Positions 17,393 to 25,251 of a stretch of 64,000 bases of DNA are shown here, piece after piece. The stretch comes from Kineothrix sp. IPX-CK (lineage in GTDB: Bacteria; Bacillota; Clostridia; Lachnospirales; Lachnospiraceae). The stretch is from the NCBI RefSeq assembly GCF_039134705.1, contig NZ_CP146256.1, positions 1,364,001 to 1,428,000 of the forward strand. The letters are read 5' to 3'. A program made the position numbers and the translations under genes. The notes beneath the pieces are model-generated. The model did not search any database and had not been told where the DNA came from. It saw nothing but the letters and a program-made list of their open reading frames with translations. The number at the start of each line of letters is the position of its first letter. Positions within the stretch are counted from its first letter, which is position 1.

Positions 17393-18255
17393 GAGCAAAG
17401 CAAAATAGAAGCAAGGTAAACCTTCTTCATTCATTGGGCAGGATATTCGATATGGGGATCACCTACATCATTTTACTGGCGGTATCCTTTCTTTTTTTCT
17501 TTCCTTGCCTGTGGCTGATTCTAGCCTCCTTTTCTGAGTCGGGAACGATTTATTCCTTTGACGGATTTTTCCCCAGGGCGTACAGTCTGGCAAGTTTTCA
17601 ACGGTTATTTACGGATACTGCTATGTATAATTATCCGAGGTGGTTCACCAATACGCTGTTTATAGCGGTGGGAAGCTGTATTCTAGGTACTTTTCTCGTC
17701 ATACTGACGGCCTATACGATGTCCAGGTTTGAATTCAAGGCGAGAAAGCCTATTATGAAGACGACGATGGTGCTTAGCATGTTTCCTTCTTTTATGGGAA
17801 TGATAGTCGTATATTTATTGATGACCCAATTTAATTTAATCAATCATTTGTGGGGGCTGATACTCATTTACAGTGCCGGAGCGCCTATGGGGTATCTGAC
17901 GCAGAAGGGATTTTTTGATACGATTCCGAGGGCCATCGATGAAGCGGCGAGAATTGACGGCGCTACTAATTTTCAAGTATTTACTAAGATTAATCTTCCG
18001 CTATCCCGGCCAATCATCGTATATACCCTGCTTACCTCTTTCACCTGGCCATGGAGCGATTTCATTCTGCCTAAGCTCCTCCTTAAGGAAAAGGACCTTT
18101 ATACGGTCGCGGTAGGTCTTATGAGCCTGGATGAAACGGAATTCGCAAGGTTTGCCGCCGGAAGCGTATTCATAGCCGTACCTATCGTACTGCTTTATTT
18201 CTTTCTTGTGAAGAATATGGTGAAAGGAATGGCAGAAGGAGCTGTAAAAGGCTGA
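17389..18255 (+). CDS. malG: Maltodextrin-type ABC permease, MalG-like
   Basis: A 288-residue membrane permease with six predicted helices. The coupling loop is AIDEAARIDGATNFQVFTKINLPLSRP, and the C-terminal TSFTWPWSDFILPKLLLKEKDLYTVAVGLMSL is typical of MalG. It is translationally coupled to malF. No ATPase gene follows, so the transporter must use a shared MsmK/MsmX-type ATPase encoded elsewhere, as is common in Firmicutes. Confidence 0.9.
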   Translation: MRAKQNRSKVNLLHSLGRIFDMGITYIILLAVSFLFFFPCLWLILASFSESGTIYSFDGFFPRAYSLASFQRLFTDTAMYNYPRWFTNTLFIAVGSCILGTFLVILTAYTMSRFEFKARKPIMKTTMVLSMFPSFMGMIVVYLLMTQFNLINHLWGLILIYSAGAPMGYLTQKGFFDTIPRAIDEAARIDGATNFQVFTKINLPLSRPIIVYTLLTSFTWPWSDFILPKLLLKEKDLYTVAVGLMSLDETEFARFAAGSVFIAVPIVLLYFFLVKNMVKGMAEGAVKG

Positions 18256-18269
18256 TGAAGTAAAAACTG

Positions 18270-18298
18270 TTGACAAATAAATATCATTTTGTTATGAT
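18270..18298 (+). promoter_or_regulatory. Promoter of the riboflavin leader
   Basis: TTGACA (18270-18275), 17-bp spacer and TATGAT (18293-18298) lie directly before the FMN riboswitch. The pair is near consensus. Confidence 0.85.
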
Positions 18299-18315
18299 GT
18301 AAAACAATTAAATAT

Positions 18316-18427
18316 GTATCTTCAGGGCGGGGTGAGATTCCCTACCGGTGGTATAGCCCACGAGCCGCAAGGCATGATTCGGTGTGATTCCGAAGCCGAC
18401 AGTACAGTCTGGATGGAAGAAGATTAT
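18316..18427 (+). ncRNA. FMN riboswitch (RFN element)
   Basis: The conserved RFN segments are present in order: ATCTTCAGGGCGGGGTGAGA, TTCCCTACCGGTGGTATAG, CCCACGAGCC, the GATTCGGTGTGATTCCGAAG arm, CCGACAGTACAGTCTGGATG and GAAGAAGAT, which closes the P1 helix with the first block. It senses FMN and is followed by a terminator, so excess FMN should stop transcription into ribD. Confidence 0.95.
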
Positions 18428-18462
18428 TGATAGCACATTTGACGTGTTTTCTTTTGTATATC

Positions 18463-18497
18463 AGCTCTGGAATGATTTTCATTTCAGAGCTTTTTTA
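18463..18497 (+). terminator. Expression-platform terminator of the FMN riboswitch
   Basis: AGCTCTGGAATGA (18463-18475) pairs with TCATTTCAGAGCT (18479-18491), followed by a run of T. It lies about 35 nt after the aptamer, as expected for attenuation control. Confidence 0.85.
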
Positions 18498-18550
18498 TGC
18501 AATAGAAAAGTGCTTTTATCGCTGCCTTGGGATTTATATGTTCAAGGCAG

Positions 18551-18925
18551 CGTTTTCTCTTATAGGATTAGGGAGTCAAAAGGTCCTTTTGCGAACGTCT
18601 CAAGCCAATATGCTCAAAACAAAAAGACTCCTGCGCCGAATTCCAATATATAAGAAGTTCTAATTCTCAGTCTATTAGCGCCAAACATACCAGAAAACAA
18701 AAAACTCGCTTCGCTCAAACAGTTTTGTTTTCTGTTATGGCACAAATATCCAGAGAAAGAACTTCTAAATATTTACATAGGCGCAATCGTTCTTTTTGTT
18801 TTGGTCATATTGACCAGAATGTATTTATAAAGGACCTTTTGACACCCTAATCCTTATAGGAAAGTACGTCCTATAAGATTCGGGCAGGATGTGCAGCTGC
18901 GCATACAGAATAAAAATTATGCAGC
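18551..18925. repeat. Older repeat (family B) split by the nested palindromic element
   Basis: When the 286-bp element plus one 8-bp duplicate are removed, the flanks join as TTTTCTCTTATAGG-AAAGTACGTCCTATAAGATT, then CGGGCAGGATGTGCAG and CTGCGCA, ending before AATAAAAAT. This matches the uninterrupted copy at 41338-41416. Confidence 0.7.
18559..18860. mobile_element. MITE-like nested palindrome with 8-bp flanking duplication
   Basis: CTTATAGG occurs directly at 18559-18566 and again at 18853-18860. Between them lie 286 bp bounded by terminal inverted repeats of about 25 bp (18565-18589 and 18829-18853, core TCAAAAGGTCCTTT, one mismatch). The interior keeps folding on itself: 18605-18626 pairs with 18791-18812, 18652-18668 with a GAGAAAGAACTTCT segment near 18754, and CAGAAAACAAAA (18691-18702) with TTTTGTTTTCTG (18723-18734). 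There is no open frame of note. This is the form of a non-autonomous transposable element lying between the FMN terminator and ribD. Confidence 0.75.
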
Positions 18926-18957
18926 CGGGGGCCATGGAAAGGAGTGGGACTGGTAAT

Positions 18958-20070
18958 ATGACGGATGAAAGGTTTATGGAAATAGCGCTTGCACTTGCCA
19001 AAAAGGGAATGGGACGAGTAAATCCGAATCCCATGGTAGGAGCTGTTATTGCAAAGGAAGGGAAGCTTATCGGACAGGGTTTTCACGAAAGATACGGAGG
19101 CCCTCATGCGGAGAGAAACGCACTTAGAAACTGCAAGGAAAATCCGGAGGGGGCGGTCTTATATGTTACCTTGGAGCCCTGCTGTCATTACGGCAAGACG
19201 CCGCCATGTACGGGGGCGATTATAAAAAGCGGAATTAAGAAAGTAGTTACCGCATGTTCAGATCCTAATCCCGAAGTGGCAGGTAAGGGCATCGATACGC
19301 TGCGGACGGCAGGAATAGAAGTGGTGACTGGTATACTGAGGGAAGAATGCGAGAGGCTGAATGAGGTGTTCTTTCACTGCATACAAAAAAATACCCCCTT
19401 CGTCGTTATGAAATACGCTATGACCATGGATGGAAAAATAGCTGTGGCATGCGGAGATTCCAAATGGATAACGGGAGAAGAGGCGAGGGAAAATGTCCAT
19501 CTGGACAGGGGACGCTATTCTTCCATCATGGTTGGGGTAAGGACGGTAATTAAGGATAATCCTCTTCTCACCTGCCGTATGAGCGGAGGCAGAAATCCCA
19601 TACGAATTGTGTGCGATACCAATTTGTACACACCTCTCGAAGCCGCCGTCGTGGAGTTAGCAGGGAAGGCAGGGCAGGGGAAGACAATTATAGCCACTTC
19701 CTGCAAGGATAAAGAGAAACAAGAGAAATTCAAGCAGCGGGGCTGCGAAATCATAGTGCTTCCGAAGGAGAATGGACATATTGATCTAAAGCTTTTGATG
19801 AAGGAACTTTGGGCGCGGGGAATCGACAGCGTTTTCCTAGAGGGAGGAGGAACTCTTAATTTTTCTGCCCTGCAAGAAGGAATTGTAAATAAGATACAAA
19901 CCTATATAGCGCCTAAGATATTAGGGGGAGAAAAAGCGAAAACCCCGGTTGAGGGCATGGGAGTCGAGCGGATGGCGGACTGCATAAGGCTGAAAAATCA
20001 AAGGATTACTAGGTTTGGCGAGGATTTTCTGATAGAAAGCGAGGTGGATGATACATGTTTACCGGGATAA
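18958..20070 (+). CDS. ribD: Riboflavin biosynthesis deaminase/reductase RibD
   Basis: A 370-residue bifunctional enzyme for the second and third steps of riboflavin synthesis. The deaminase half (1-145) has the zinc site PHAERNAL and PCCHYGKTPPC. The reductase half starts FVVMKYAMTMDGKIA and has the NADPH-site FLEGGGTLNFSAL. The alignment-typical start is MTDERFMEIALALAKKGMGRVNPNPMVGAV at 18958. An in-frame ATG at 18934 is possible; upstream in-frame codons fall in the repeat. The gene lies about 460 bp after the riboswitch terminator because of the repeats. It overlaps ribE by 16 bp. Confidence 0.94.
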   Translation: MTDERFMEIALALAKKGMGRVNPNPMVGAVIAKEGKLIGQGFHERYGGPHAERNALRNCKENPEGAVLYVTLEPCCHYGKTPPCTGAIIKSGIKKVVTACSDPNPEVAGKGIDTLRTAGIEVVTGILREECERLNEVFFHCIQKNTPFVVMKYAMTMDGKIAVACGDSKWITGEEARENVHLDRGRYSSIMVGVRTVIKDNPLLTCRMSGGRNPIRIVCDTNLYTPLEAAVVELAGKAGQGKTIIATSCKDKEKQEKFKQRGCEIIVLPKENGHIDLKLLMKELWARGIDSVFLEGGGTLNFSALQEGIVNKIQTYIAPKILGGEKAKTPVEGMGVERMADCIRLKNQRITRFGEDFLIESEVDDTCLPG

Positions 20071-20684
20071 TAGAAGAGACGGGGAAGGTTATGGGCATAA
20101 AGAAAGGAAACCGGGCGGCTTTTTTGACTATTGGGTGCAATGAGATATCGAAGGATTTGAAAGCAGGTGATAGTGTAGCCGTAAATGGGGTCTGTCTGAC
20201 CGCGGCATGGGTGGAAACTAACAGATTCGGTGCGGATGTAATGAATGAAACCCTTTCCCGTTCTGTTATAGGAAGCTTGCGGGTGGGATGTCTTGTAAAT
20301 CTGGAACGGGCGATGGCGGCGGGAAGCAGATTCGGGGGCCATATAGTTACCGGGCATATCGACGGTGTGGGAAAAGTAGCCTCTGTGAGAAAGGACGGCA
20401 TAGCCCTTTTGTATAAAATAGCTGCACCGCCCAATATTATGCGTTATATCGTACACAAAGGATCGATAGCCATAGACGGCGTGAGCCTGACGGTGACGGT
20501 GGTTTCCAGCAGCAGTTTCTGTGTATCGGTAATTCCTCATACGGCAAAAGAAACCACACTTCTGGAAAAGGGTGCAGGTTCCGCTGTAAATTTGGAAAAC
20601 GATGTGATAGGAAAGTACGTTGAAAAATTTGTGCAGGGAGAAAATAAAATAACCGGGCAATTTTTAACTCAGAATGGATTTTAG
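20055..20684 (+). CDS. ribE: Riboflavin synthase, alpha subunit
   Basis: A 209-residue enzyme that dismutates two 6,7-dimethyl-8-ribityllumazine molecules into riboflavin. It begins with the family signature MFTGIIEETGKV and contains two lumazine-binding repeats (residues 1-95 and 96-190). The first has SVAVNGVCLTA with MNETLSRS, and the second SIAIDGVSLTV with VIPHTAKETTL. Its start lies inside the end of ribD, so translation is coupled. Confidence 0.95.
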   Translation: MFTGIIEETGKVMGIKKGNRAAFLTIGCNEISKDLKAGDSVAVNGVCLTAAWVETNRFGADVMNETLSRSVIGSLRVGCLVNLERAMAAGSRFGGHIVTGHIDGVGKVASVRKDGIALLYKIAAPPNIMRYIVHKGSIAIDGVSLTVTVVSSSSFCVSVIPHTAKETTLLEKGAGSAVNLENDVIGKYVEKFVQGENKITGQFLTQNGF

Positions 20685-20696
20685 GAGGAATAGGCT

Positions 20697-21899
20697 ATGT
20701 TTGAATTCAATGAGACATCAGAAGCGTTAGAGGCACTGAAAAGGGGAGAGATTATTCTTGTCACAGATGATGAGAACCGGGAGAATGAAGGAGATTTTAT
20801 CTGCGCGGCGCAGTTTGCCACCACGGAGAATATTAATTTTATGGCAGTTCACGGAAAAGGACTTATCTGCATGCCCATGAGTGCAGATATCTGTGAGAGG
20901 TTACAGCTTCCGCAGATGGTAAGTGACAATACGGATAACCATGCTACGGCGTTTACCGTGTCCATCGATCATGTGGATACTGTTACGGGTATATCGGCAA
21001 AGGAAAGGAGTATTACCGCCCTTAAAGTTGTGGAAGAGGAGGCAAAACCGGAGGACTTTCGCCGTCCCGGTCATATGTTCCCTCTTCTGGCTAAAAAAAA
21101 CGGCGTGCTGGACCGGGGCGGGCATACCGAGGCAACGGTGGACTTGATGCGGCTTGCAGGCCTGAAAGAGTGTGGTCTGTGCTGTGAAATTATGGCAGAA
21201 GATGGACATATGATGAGAACGCCGGAGCTTATAGAGCTCGCGCGCAGATGGAAGCTGAAGTTCATTACGATTAAAGCCTTGCAGGATTATCGCAAAAAGT
21301 TCGATCATTTGGTGGAATGCGTTGCAAGTCCATTTCTACCGACCGTCTATGGGGATTTCAGAGCTTATGGATATAGGAATAAACTAAACGGAGAGCATCA
21401 TGTTGCCCTTGTGAAAGGAGAGATGGGAAATGGAAAAGATGTGCTTTGCAGGGTGCATTCGGAATGTTTGACCGGAGATGCATTTCATTCGCTGCGCTGT
21501 GACTGCGGTGAGCAGCTGATGCAGTCCATGAAACTGATAGAAAAAGAAGGAAGGGGTGTCCTCCTTTACATGCGTCAGGAGGGAAGAGGCATCGGACTTC
21601 TTAATAAATTGCGGGCTTATGAGCTGCAAAGCGAGGGACTGGATACGGCAGAGGCTAATCTGGCGCTGGGCTTTGCGGAGGATATGCGGGAGTATTATAT
21701 CGGGGCGCAGATACTTCGGGATTTGGGTGTGAGGACTTTAAGGCTTTTGACAAATAATCCTGACAAGGTATATCAGCTTTCGGACTACGGAATAGAAATT
21801 ACGGAGCGTGTGCCAATCGAGGCGGAGGCGAATGAGCATGATGCGGAGTATTTGCGGACGAAGAGAGATAGGATGGGGCATTATTTGAATTTTAAATAG
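20697..21899 (+). CDS. ribBA: Bifunctional 3,4-DHBP synthase / GTP cyclohydrolase II
   Basis: A 400-residue enzyme that makes both starting compounds of riboflavin. The N-terminal half (1-200) is DHBP synthase with the acidic loop [11 protein letters not shown] and the RPGHMFPL and [15 protein letters not shown] motifs. The C-terminal half is GTP cyclohydrolase II with zinc ligands in [21 protein letters not shown] and the RQEGRGIGL loop. Both active sites look intact. It follows ribE by 12 bp after TTTAGGAGGAAT. A G-rich tract starts at its stop codon. Confidence 0.95.
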   Translation: MFEFNETSEALEALKRGEIILVTDDENRENEGDFICAAQFATTENINFMAVHGKGLICMPMSADICERLQLPQMVSDNTDNHATAFTVSIDHVDTVTGISAKERSITALKVVEEEAKPEDFRRPGHMFPLLAKKNGVLDRGGHTEATVDLMRLAGLKECGLCCEIMAEDGHMMRTPELIELARRWKLKFITIKALQDYRKKFDHLVECVASPFLPTVYGDFRAYGYRNKLNGEHHVALVKGEMGNGKDVLCRVHSECLTGDAFHSLRCDCGEQLMQSMKLIEKEGRGVLLYMRQEGRGIGLLNKLRAYELQSEGLDTAEANLALGFAEDMREYYIGAQILRDLGVRTLRLLTNNPDKVYQLSDYGIEITERVPIEAEANEHDAEYLRTKRDRMGHYLNFK

Positions 21900-21955
21900 G
21901 GGGGGTGAGAGGGGAGGTTGTGGGGGTTTTATGTGGGGAGGTGGGGTTGTGAGGG
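21898..21955 (+). other. G-run cluster, possible G-quadruplex
   Basis: Six or more runs of three to seven G residues lie within 58 bases just after the ribBA stop codon on the coding strand, separated by short loops such as TGAGA, AGGTTGT and AGGT. This meets the usual pattern for an intramolecular G-quadruplex in RNA or DNA. Confidence 0.5.
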
Positions 21956-22182
21956 CCTTTCTTCGGCGGATTGGGGTTCTGTTCCGGCGCTCGCGGCTGA
22001 ATTTTCTAAATGAAAACGTTGATGTGTCGGTTGCGGACGGGCCGGCAGCGATGCACATCCATGTGCAGCGCTGCCTAAACGCCGCATCCGTGCGGCGTTT
22101 TCCCTGGGTGTCGGGGTTTTCATTAAGAAAATGCAAGCCGCTCACTGACGGACCAGCCCCCCAATCCGCCGAAGAAAGGCCC
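21953..22182. repeat. Nested palindromic element, copy 1 (upstream of ribH)
   Basis: Perfect 24-bp outer arms (21953-21976 and 22159-22182, core TTTCTTCGGCGGATTGGGG) enclose a second pair of arms (GCGGCTGAATTTTCTAAATG near 21994 with CATTAAGAAAATGCAAGCCG from 22121). Inside are two hairpins: GCAGCGATGCACAT/ATGTGCAGCGCTGC (22045-22074) and AACGCCGCA-TCCG-TGCGGCGTT (22078-22099). An inverted copy lies at 22996-23230. No transposase is present. Confidence 0.8.
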
Positions 22183-22186
22183 GGCC

Positions 22187-22229
22187 AAGGTTACGAAATT
22201 GTACATAAAATTCGCGAAGGTTACGAATT
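22187..22229 (+). repeat. Short direct repeat beside copy 1
   Basis: AAGGTTACGAAATT (22187-22200) and AAGGTTACGAATT (22217-22229) repeat 30 bp apart just outside the palindromic element. The remaining bases to 22456 are A-rich and hold only the ribH ribosome site that I can recognise. Confidence 0.4.
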
Positions 22230-22456
22230 TCTCAGGTGTGGTTTTTATTTAAAATTGAAATATGCAGAGAGGAGAAAGAGATAAAAGATAAATAGAGTAA
22301 GAACTTAGGAAGAGGCAATGGAGGATGATTTACTTCAGTGAGAAACCACTAAGATAGATGATGATAGGATAAAATGGCACAGATATAGAACAAGACAATA
22401 GAAAAATTAAAGTAAGAAATAGAAAAATAAAAAAGCAAAAATAGGAGAATGTGATT

Positions 22457-22921
22457 ATGAAGACTTATGAAGGACAGCTAGTAGCAAAAGGGATCAGAGT
22501 TGGAATTGTGGCGGCTCGGTTTAATGAGTTTATTACTGCCAAGCTGCTCGGCGGTGCGATGGATGGGCTGCTTCGACATGAAGTGAAGGAGGAAGATATT
22601 GAAGTGGCGTGGGTACCGGGAGCCTTTGAGATTCCGTTGGTGGCTGCGTCTATGGCCAACAGCGGGAAATATGATGCGGTAATTTGTTTGGGAGCAGTTA
22701 TTCGAGGAAGCACATCGCATTATGATTATGTATGCAGCGAGGTTTCCAAAGGAATCGCCAGCGCGTCACTGAGCAGCGGTATTCCGGTAATGTTTGGCGT
22801 ACTTACCACTGAAAATATCGAGCAGGCAATAGAAAGAGCCGGAACAAAGGCCGGCAATAAAGGATTTGACTGTGCTGTGGGAGCCATCGAAATGGTAAAC
22901 CTCATGAAAAACATGGTATAA
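22457..22921 (+). CDS. ribH: 6,7-dimethyl-8-ribityllumazine synthase
   Basis: A 154-residue enzyme joining DHBP and the ribitylaminouracil. The typical pattern is complete: [30 protein letters not shown], the [16 protein letters not shown] loop with the catalytic His region, and [23 protein letters not shown] 22457 lies 9 nt after AGGAG; a GTG at 22451 is too close to it. Unlike ribD, ribE and ribBA it is separated from the operon by more than 550 bp and is flanked by inverted palindromic elements. No riboswitch precedes it, so it may be expressed separately. Confidence 0.95.
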   Translation: MKTYEGQLVAKGIRVGIVAARFNEFITAKLLGGAMDGLLRHEVKEEDIEVAWVPGAFEIPLVAASMANSGKYDAVICLGAVIRGSTSHYDYVCSEVSKGIASASLSSGIPVMFGVLTTENIEQAIERAGTKAGNKGFDCAVGAIEMVNLMKNMV

Positions 22922-22979
22922 ATTGAAGTGCAGTTTGACCAGGTGCAGTCCAGTTCAATCCGCTAAATGCACCTAACTC

Positions 22980-23236
22980 TCATTCGTAGCGTAGTGGGAG
23001 ACTGGGGGGGCGGCATTGGGGTTGGGGCCGTTTAGTAAGCGGCTGATATTTTCTTAATGAAACCCTCACAACCAAGGGAAAACGCTGCACGGATGCGGCG
23101 TTTAGGCAGCATCGTACATGGATGTACGCTGCTGCTGACCCGTTCGGCTCCAACACACTAACGGTTTCATTTAGAAAATACAGCCGCGCACGGCAGGATC
23201 CAACCCCAATGCCGCCCCCCCCAGTCTCTCGCAACC
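22980..23236. repeat. Nested palindromic element, copy 2 (downstream of ribH, inverted)
   Basis: Outer arms of about 30 bp (22996-23025 and 23200-23230, including GGCGGCATTGGGGTTGG and its complement) enclose arms at 23039-23063 and 23164-23187. Inner hairpins are AACGCTGCA-CGGA-TGCGGCGTT (23081-23102) and a GTACAT/ATGTAC stem (23106-23136). The central 153 bases match copy 1 in reverse orientation without gaps, with one 23-bp block identical (23087-23109 against 22071-22093). Confidence 0.8.
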
Positions 23237-23247
23237 CTACAACCCAA

Positions 23248-23290
23248 CAAAAAACTAATCCCCCGAATCAACACATGATTCAGGGGATTT
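23248..23290 (-). terminator. Rho-independent terminator of the dehydrogenase operon
   Basis: On the minus strand AATCCCCTGAATCA pairs with TGATTCGGGGGATT (23257-23270 and 23276-23289), followed by a TTTTTT run. It lies just beyond the end of the SDR gene. Confidence 0.85.
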
Positions 23291-23313
23291 TAGAAGAATA
23301 ATAGAGAAGACGA

Positions 23314-24081
23314 TTAAATGCATGTATAGGCGCCGTCAACGATAATATCGCTTCCTGTCGTATAACCGGAAGCATCGCTGGCAAGGTAGAGAACGGCCGG
23401 AATCAGTTCCTCCGGGGTTCCCATACGGTGCATCGGCATCAACGGAGTCCAGGCATCCTTTAATTCCTGAGGCGTATCCACGGACATCGGCGTTGCGATA
23501 TAGCCGGGGCTAAGACTGTTGACGCGGATACCTTCTAACGCCCATTCTGCGGCGAGAGAACGTGTCATATGGATAACGGCAGCCTTAGAAGCGTTGTAGG
23601 AGCACTGCCACTGAGGAATGTTCACTATGCTTCCAGACATAGATGCCATATTGATAATGCTGCCATTAATGTGATTATCTATCATGATCTTACCTACTGC
23701 ACGGCAAACGATGAATTCACCGGTCAGATTGCAGTCGATTACCTGACGGAATTCTTCGATTGTTGCTTCGAAGGTGCCTTGGTGCATGCATATTCCGGCG
23801 TTATTGAAGACAATGTCGATAGAACCGGAACGCTTCATAATTTCGGCGAGAGCAGCATCTACCTGTTCCTCCTTCGTAACGTCGCAGGCTATGAAATAAG
23901 CCTTTCCGCCAGCTTTTATAATGGAATCAATGGTTTCATCGGCTCCGCTTCTTCCAAGTACCACGACCTCCGCTCCGGCTTTTGCCAATCCTTCTGCTAC
24001 CACCTGACCGATTCCGCGGCCTCCGCCGGTTACGATAGCTACTTTACCATTTAATCCAAAAAGCTCGTCTAAGTATGACAT
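23314..24081 (-). CDS. SDR-family polyol/sugar dehydrogenase
   Basis: A 255-residue classical short-chain dehydrogenase. It has the NAD(P) glycine motif TGGGRGIG (about 18-25), NNAG (90-93), and the catalytic Ser-Tyr-Lys (NMASMSG, then YNASK). The C-terminal GSDIIVDGAYTCI is typical of polyol dehydrogenases. It is the second gene of a leftward operon with a zinc dehydrogenase, 24 bp apart. The cluster's DhaKL/TpiA/RpiB set suggests a tetritol or tetrulose substrate, but sequence alone does not settle this. Arabinitol or mannitol-type dehydrogenases look similar. Confidence 0.85.
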   Translation of the reverse strand: MSYLDELFGLNGKVAIVTGGGRGIGQVVAEGLAKAGAEVVVLGRSGADETIDSIIKAGGKAYFIACDVTKEEQVDAALAEIMKRSGSIDIVFNNAGICMHQGTFEATIEEFRQVIDCNLTGEFIVCRAVGKIMIDNHINGSIINMASMSGSIVNIPQWQCSYNASKAAVIHMTRSLAAEWALEGIRVNSLSPGYIATPMSVDTPQELKDAWTPLMPMHRMGTPEELIPAVLYLASDASGYTTGSDIIVDGAYTCI

Positions 24082-24105
24082 AATATTTTTTCCCTTTCTA
24101 AGAAA

Positions 24106-25131
24106 TTATTCTTGTACATTAATAATAACCTTCATAGTTGTTTCCTGATTTGCGTCTATATATTTATAGGCATCCAAATAGTCTTTGAAGGCGAAATGTT
24201 TCGAAATAAGAGGAGCCAAATGCACCTTATCCTCATCTGTCAGGCGGATAGCGTCTATATAGTCCTCGTTTCGGTACATCATAGTGCTCTTGATATCCAG
24301 CTCATGGTCGTTGGCAACGGCCAAATCCACAGTAGCCATTCCTGCAAAGACCGCTACGAGGATAATCGTGCTTCCCTTGCGAGCGTATTTGATTGCCTGA
24401 CCCATGGTGATGTTGTTGCCTGCGCAGTCGTATATGATATCTGCTTTATCGGGACCAAAGGCTTTCAGGATCTCATCGCCAAGGTCTGCCGTCTTCGTAT
24501 TAATGCAGTGGTCGATGCCGCACTCCGACGCTTTTTGCAGACGGTAATCGCTGATGTCCGTTATCATGACGCTCTTTGCACCGAAGCCCTTGGCCGTCTG
24601 AGCCACCAGGTTGCCGATAGGACCGGCTCCTAATACGACGATGTTAAGTCCATTCACATCGCCCGCCTGCTTAACAGCGTGAACCGCCACAGAGAGAGGC
24701 TCAATCATAGCACCTTCATCAAAGGACATAGCTTCAGGAAGGAGAGTCACCTTAGAAGCATCCACGGCGAAAAAGTGAGAAGCGACTCCCGTAGTCTGGA
24801 AGCCCATAACCTTTAATTCCTCGCACAAGTTGTATTTCCCGTGGGTGCAGGGATAGCATTTACCGCATACTACCTGCGGCTGAATAGTTACCTTTTGACC
24901 TACCTTGAAGGAATCCACTTTTGCGCCGAGAGCGGCGATCTCCCCGGATACCTCGTGACCTTGCGTAACGGGGTAGGAGGTAAAAGGATGTTTGCCGTGG
25001 TAAACGTGAATGTCCGAACCGCATACACCAATCTTCATAATTTTTATGAGAACATCATTATCTCCGAGGGTCGGAATCGGAATTTCACGGAATTCAATGA
25101 CACCCGGATTGGTCATAACCTGCTGTAACAT
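24106..25131 (-). CDS. Zinc-dependent polyol dehydrogenase (sorbitol/threonine dehydrogenase-like)
   Basis: A 341-residue medium-chain dehydrogenase. The catalytic zinc site is GVCGSDIHVYHG with GHEVSG, and the structural zinc site has four cysteines in CGKCYPCTHGKYNLC (residues about 93-107). The Rossmann motif is VLGAGPIGNL. Such enzymes oxidise sugar alcohols with NAD. The gene has an AAAGAGGTG site and a promoter whose start region is covered by an inverted repeat. It is first in an operon with the SDR gene. Confidence 0.88.
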   Translation of the reverse strand: MLQQVMTNPGVIEFREIPIPTLGDNDVLIKIMKIGVCGSDIHVYHGKHPFTSYPVTQGHEVSGEIAALGAKVDSFKVGQKVTIQPQVVCGKCYPCTHGKYNLCEELKVMGFQTTGVASHFFAVDASKVTLLPEAMSFDEGAMIEPLSVAVHAVKQAGDVNGLNIVVLGAGPIGNLVAQTAKGFGAKSVMITDISDYRLQKASECGIDHCINTKTADLGDEILKAFGPDKADIIYDCAGNNITMGQAIKYARKGSTIILVAVFAGMATVDLAVANDHELDIKSTMMYRNEDYIDAIRLTDEDKVHLAPLISKHFAFKDYLDAYKYIDANQETTMKVIINVQE

Positions 25132-25168
25132 AATTGCACCTCTTTCTCGTATGAAACAACTTAATTAA

Positions 25169-25219
25169 AATACTTTACTAAAGTGATTTAATTATCATAC
25201 AAAAAAGAGGTTTTGTCAA
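25169..25219 (-). promoter_or_regulatory. Promoter and operator of the dehydrogenase operon
   Basis: On the minus strand TTGACA (25219-25214), 17 bp and GATAAT (25196-25191) form the promoter. The palindrome ACTTTA-C-TAAAGT (25172-25184) lies 3 bp further on, within a larger AT-rich dyad (25161-25194). The word TACTTTA-N2-AAAGTG recurs at 31593-31608 before the aldolase operon. Confidence 0.75.
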
Positions 25220-25251
25220 GGGCAACAGTAGAAAAAAAGAAAAATATTTTA

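Noticed and set aside
18551..18925. Repeats near ribD considered as a CRISPR array
   Set aside because: The repeats are inverted and nested, not regularly spaced direct repeats, and no cas gene is present.
22457..22921. ribH as a cargo gene of a composite transposon
   Set aside because: Inverted elements flank it, but there is no transposase, no evident flanking duplication around the whole unit, and ribH has normal composition for the window. It is kept only as an idea within the palindrome finding.
21931..23234. Open frames of 84-117 codons running through both palindromic elements, with similar peptides (both contain CLNAASV and FSLRK/VSLRK)
   Set aside because: The frames are kept because the core has no gaps. 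Of roughly 23 differing codons in the core only about four differ solely at the third base, so there is no sign of protein-level selection. No ribosome site fits. Folding explains the conservation better.
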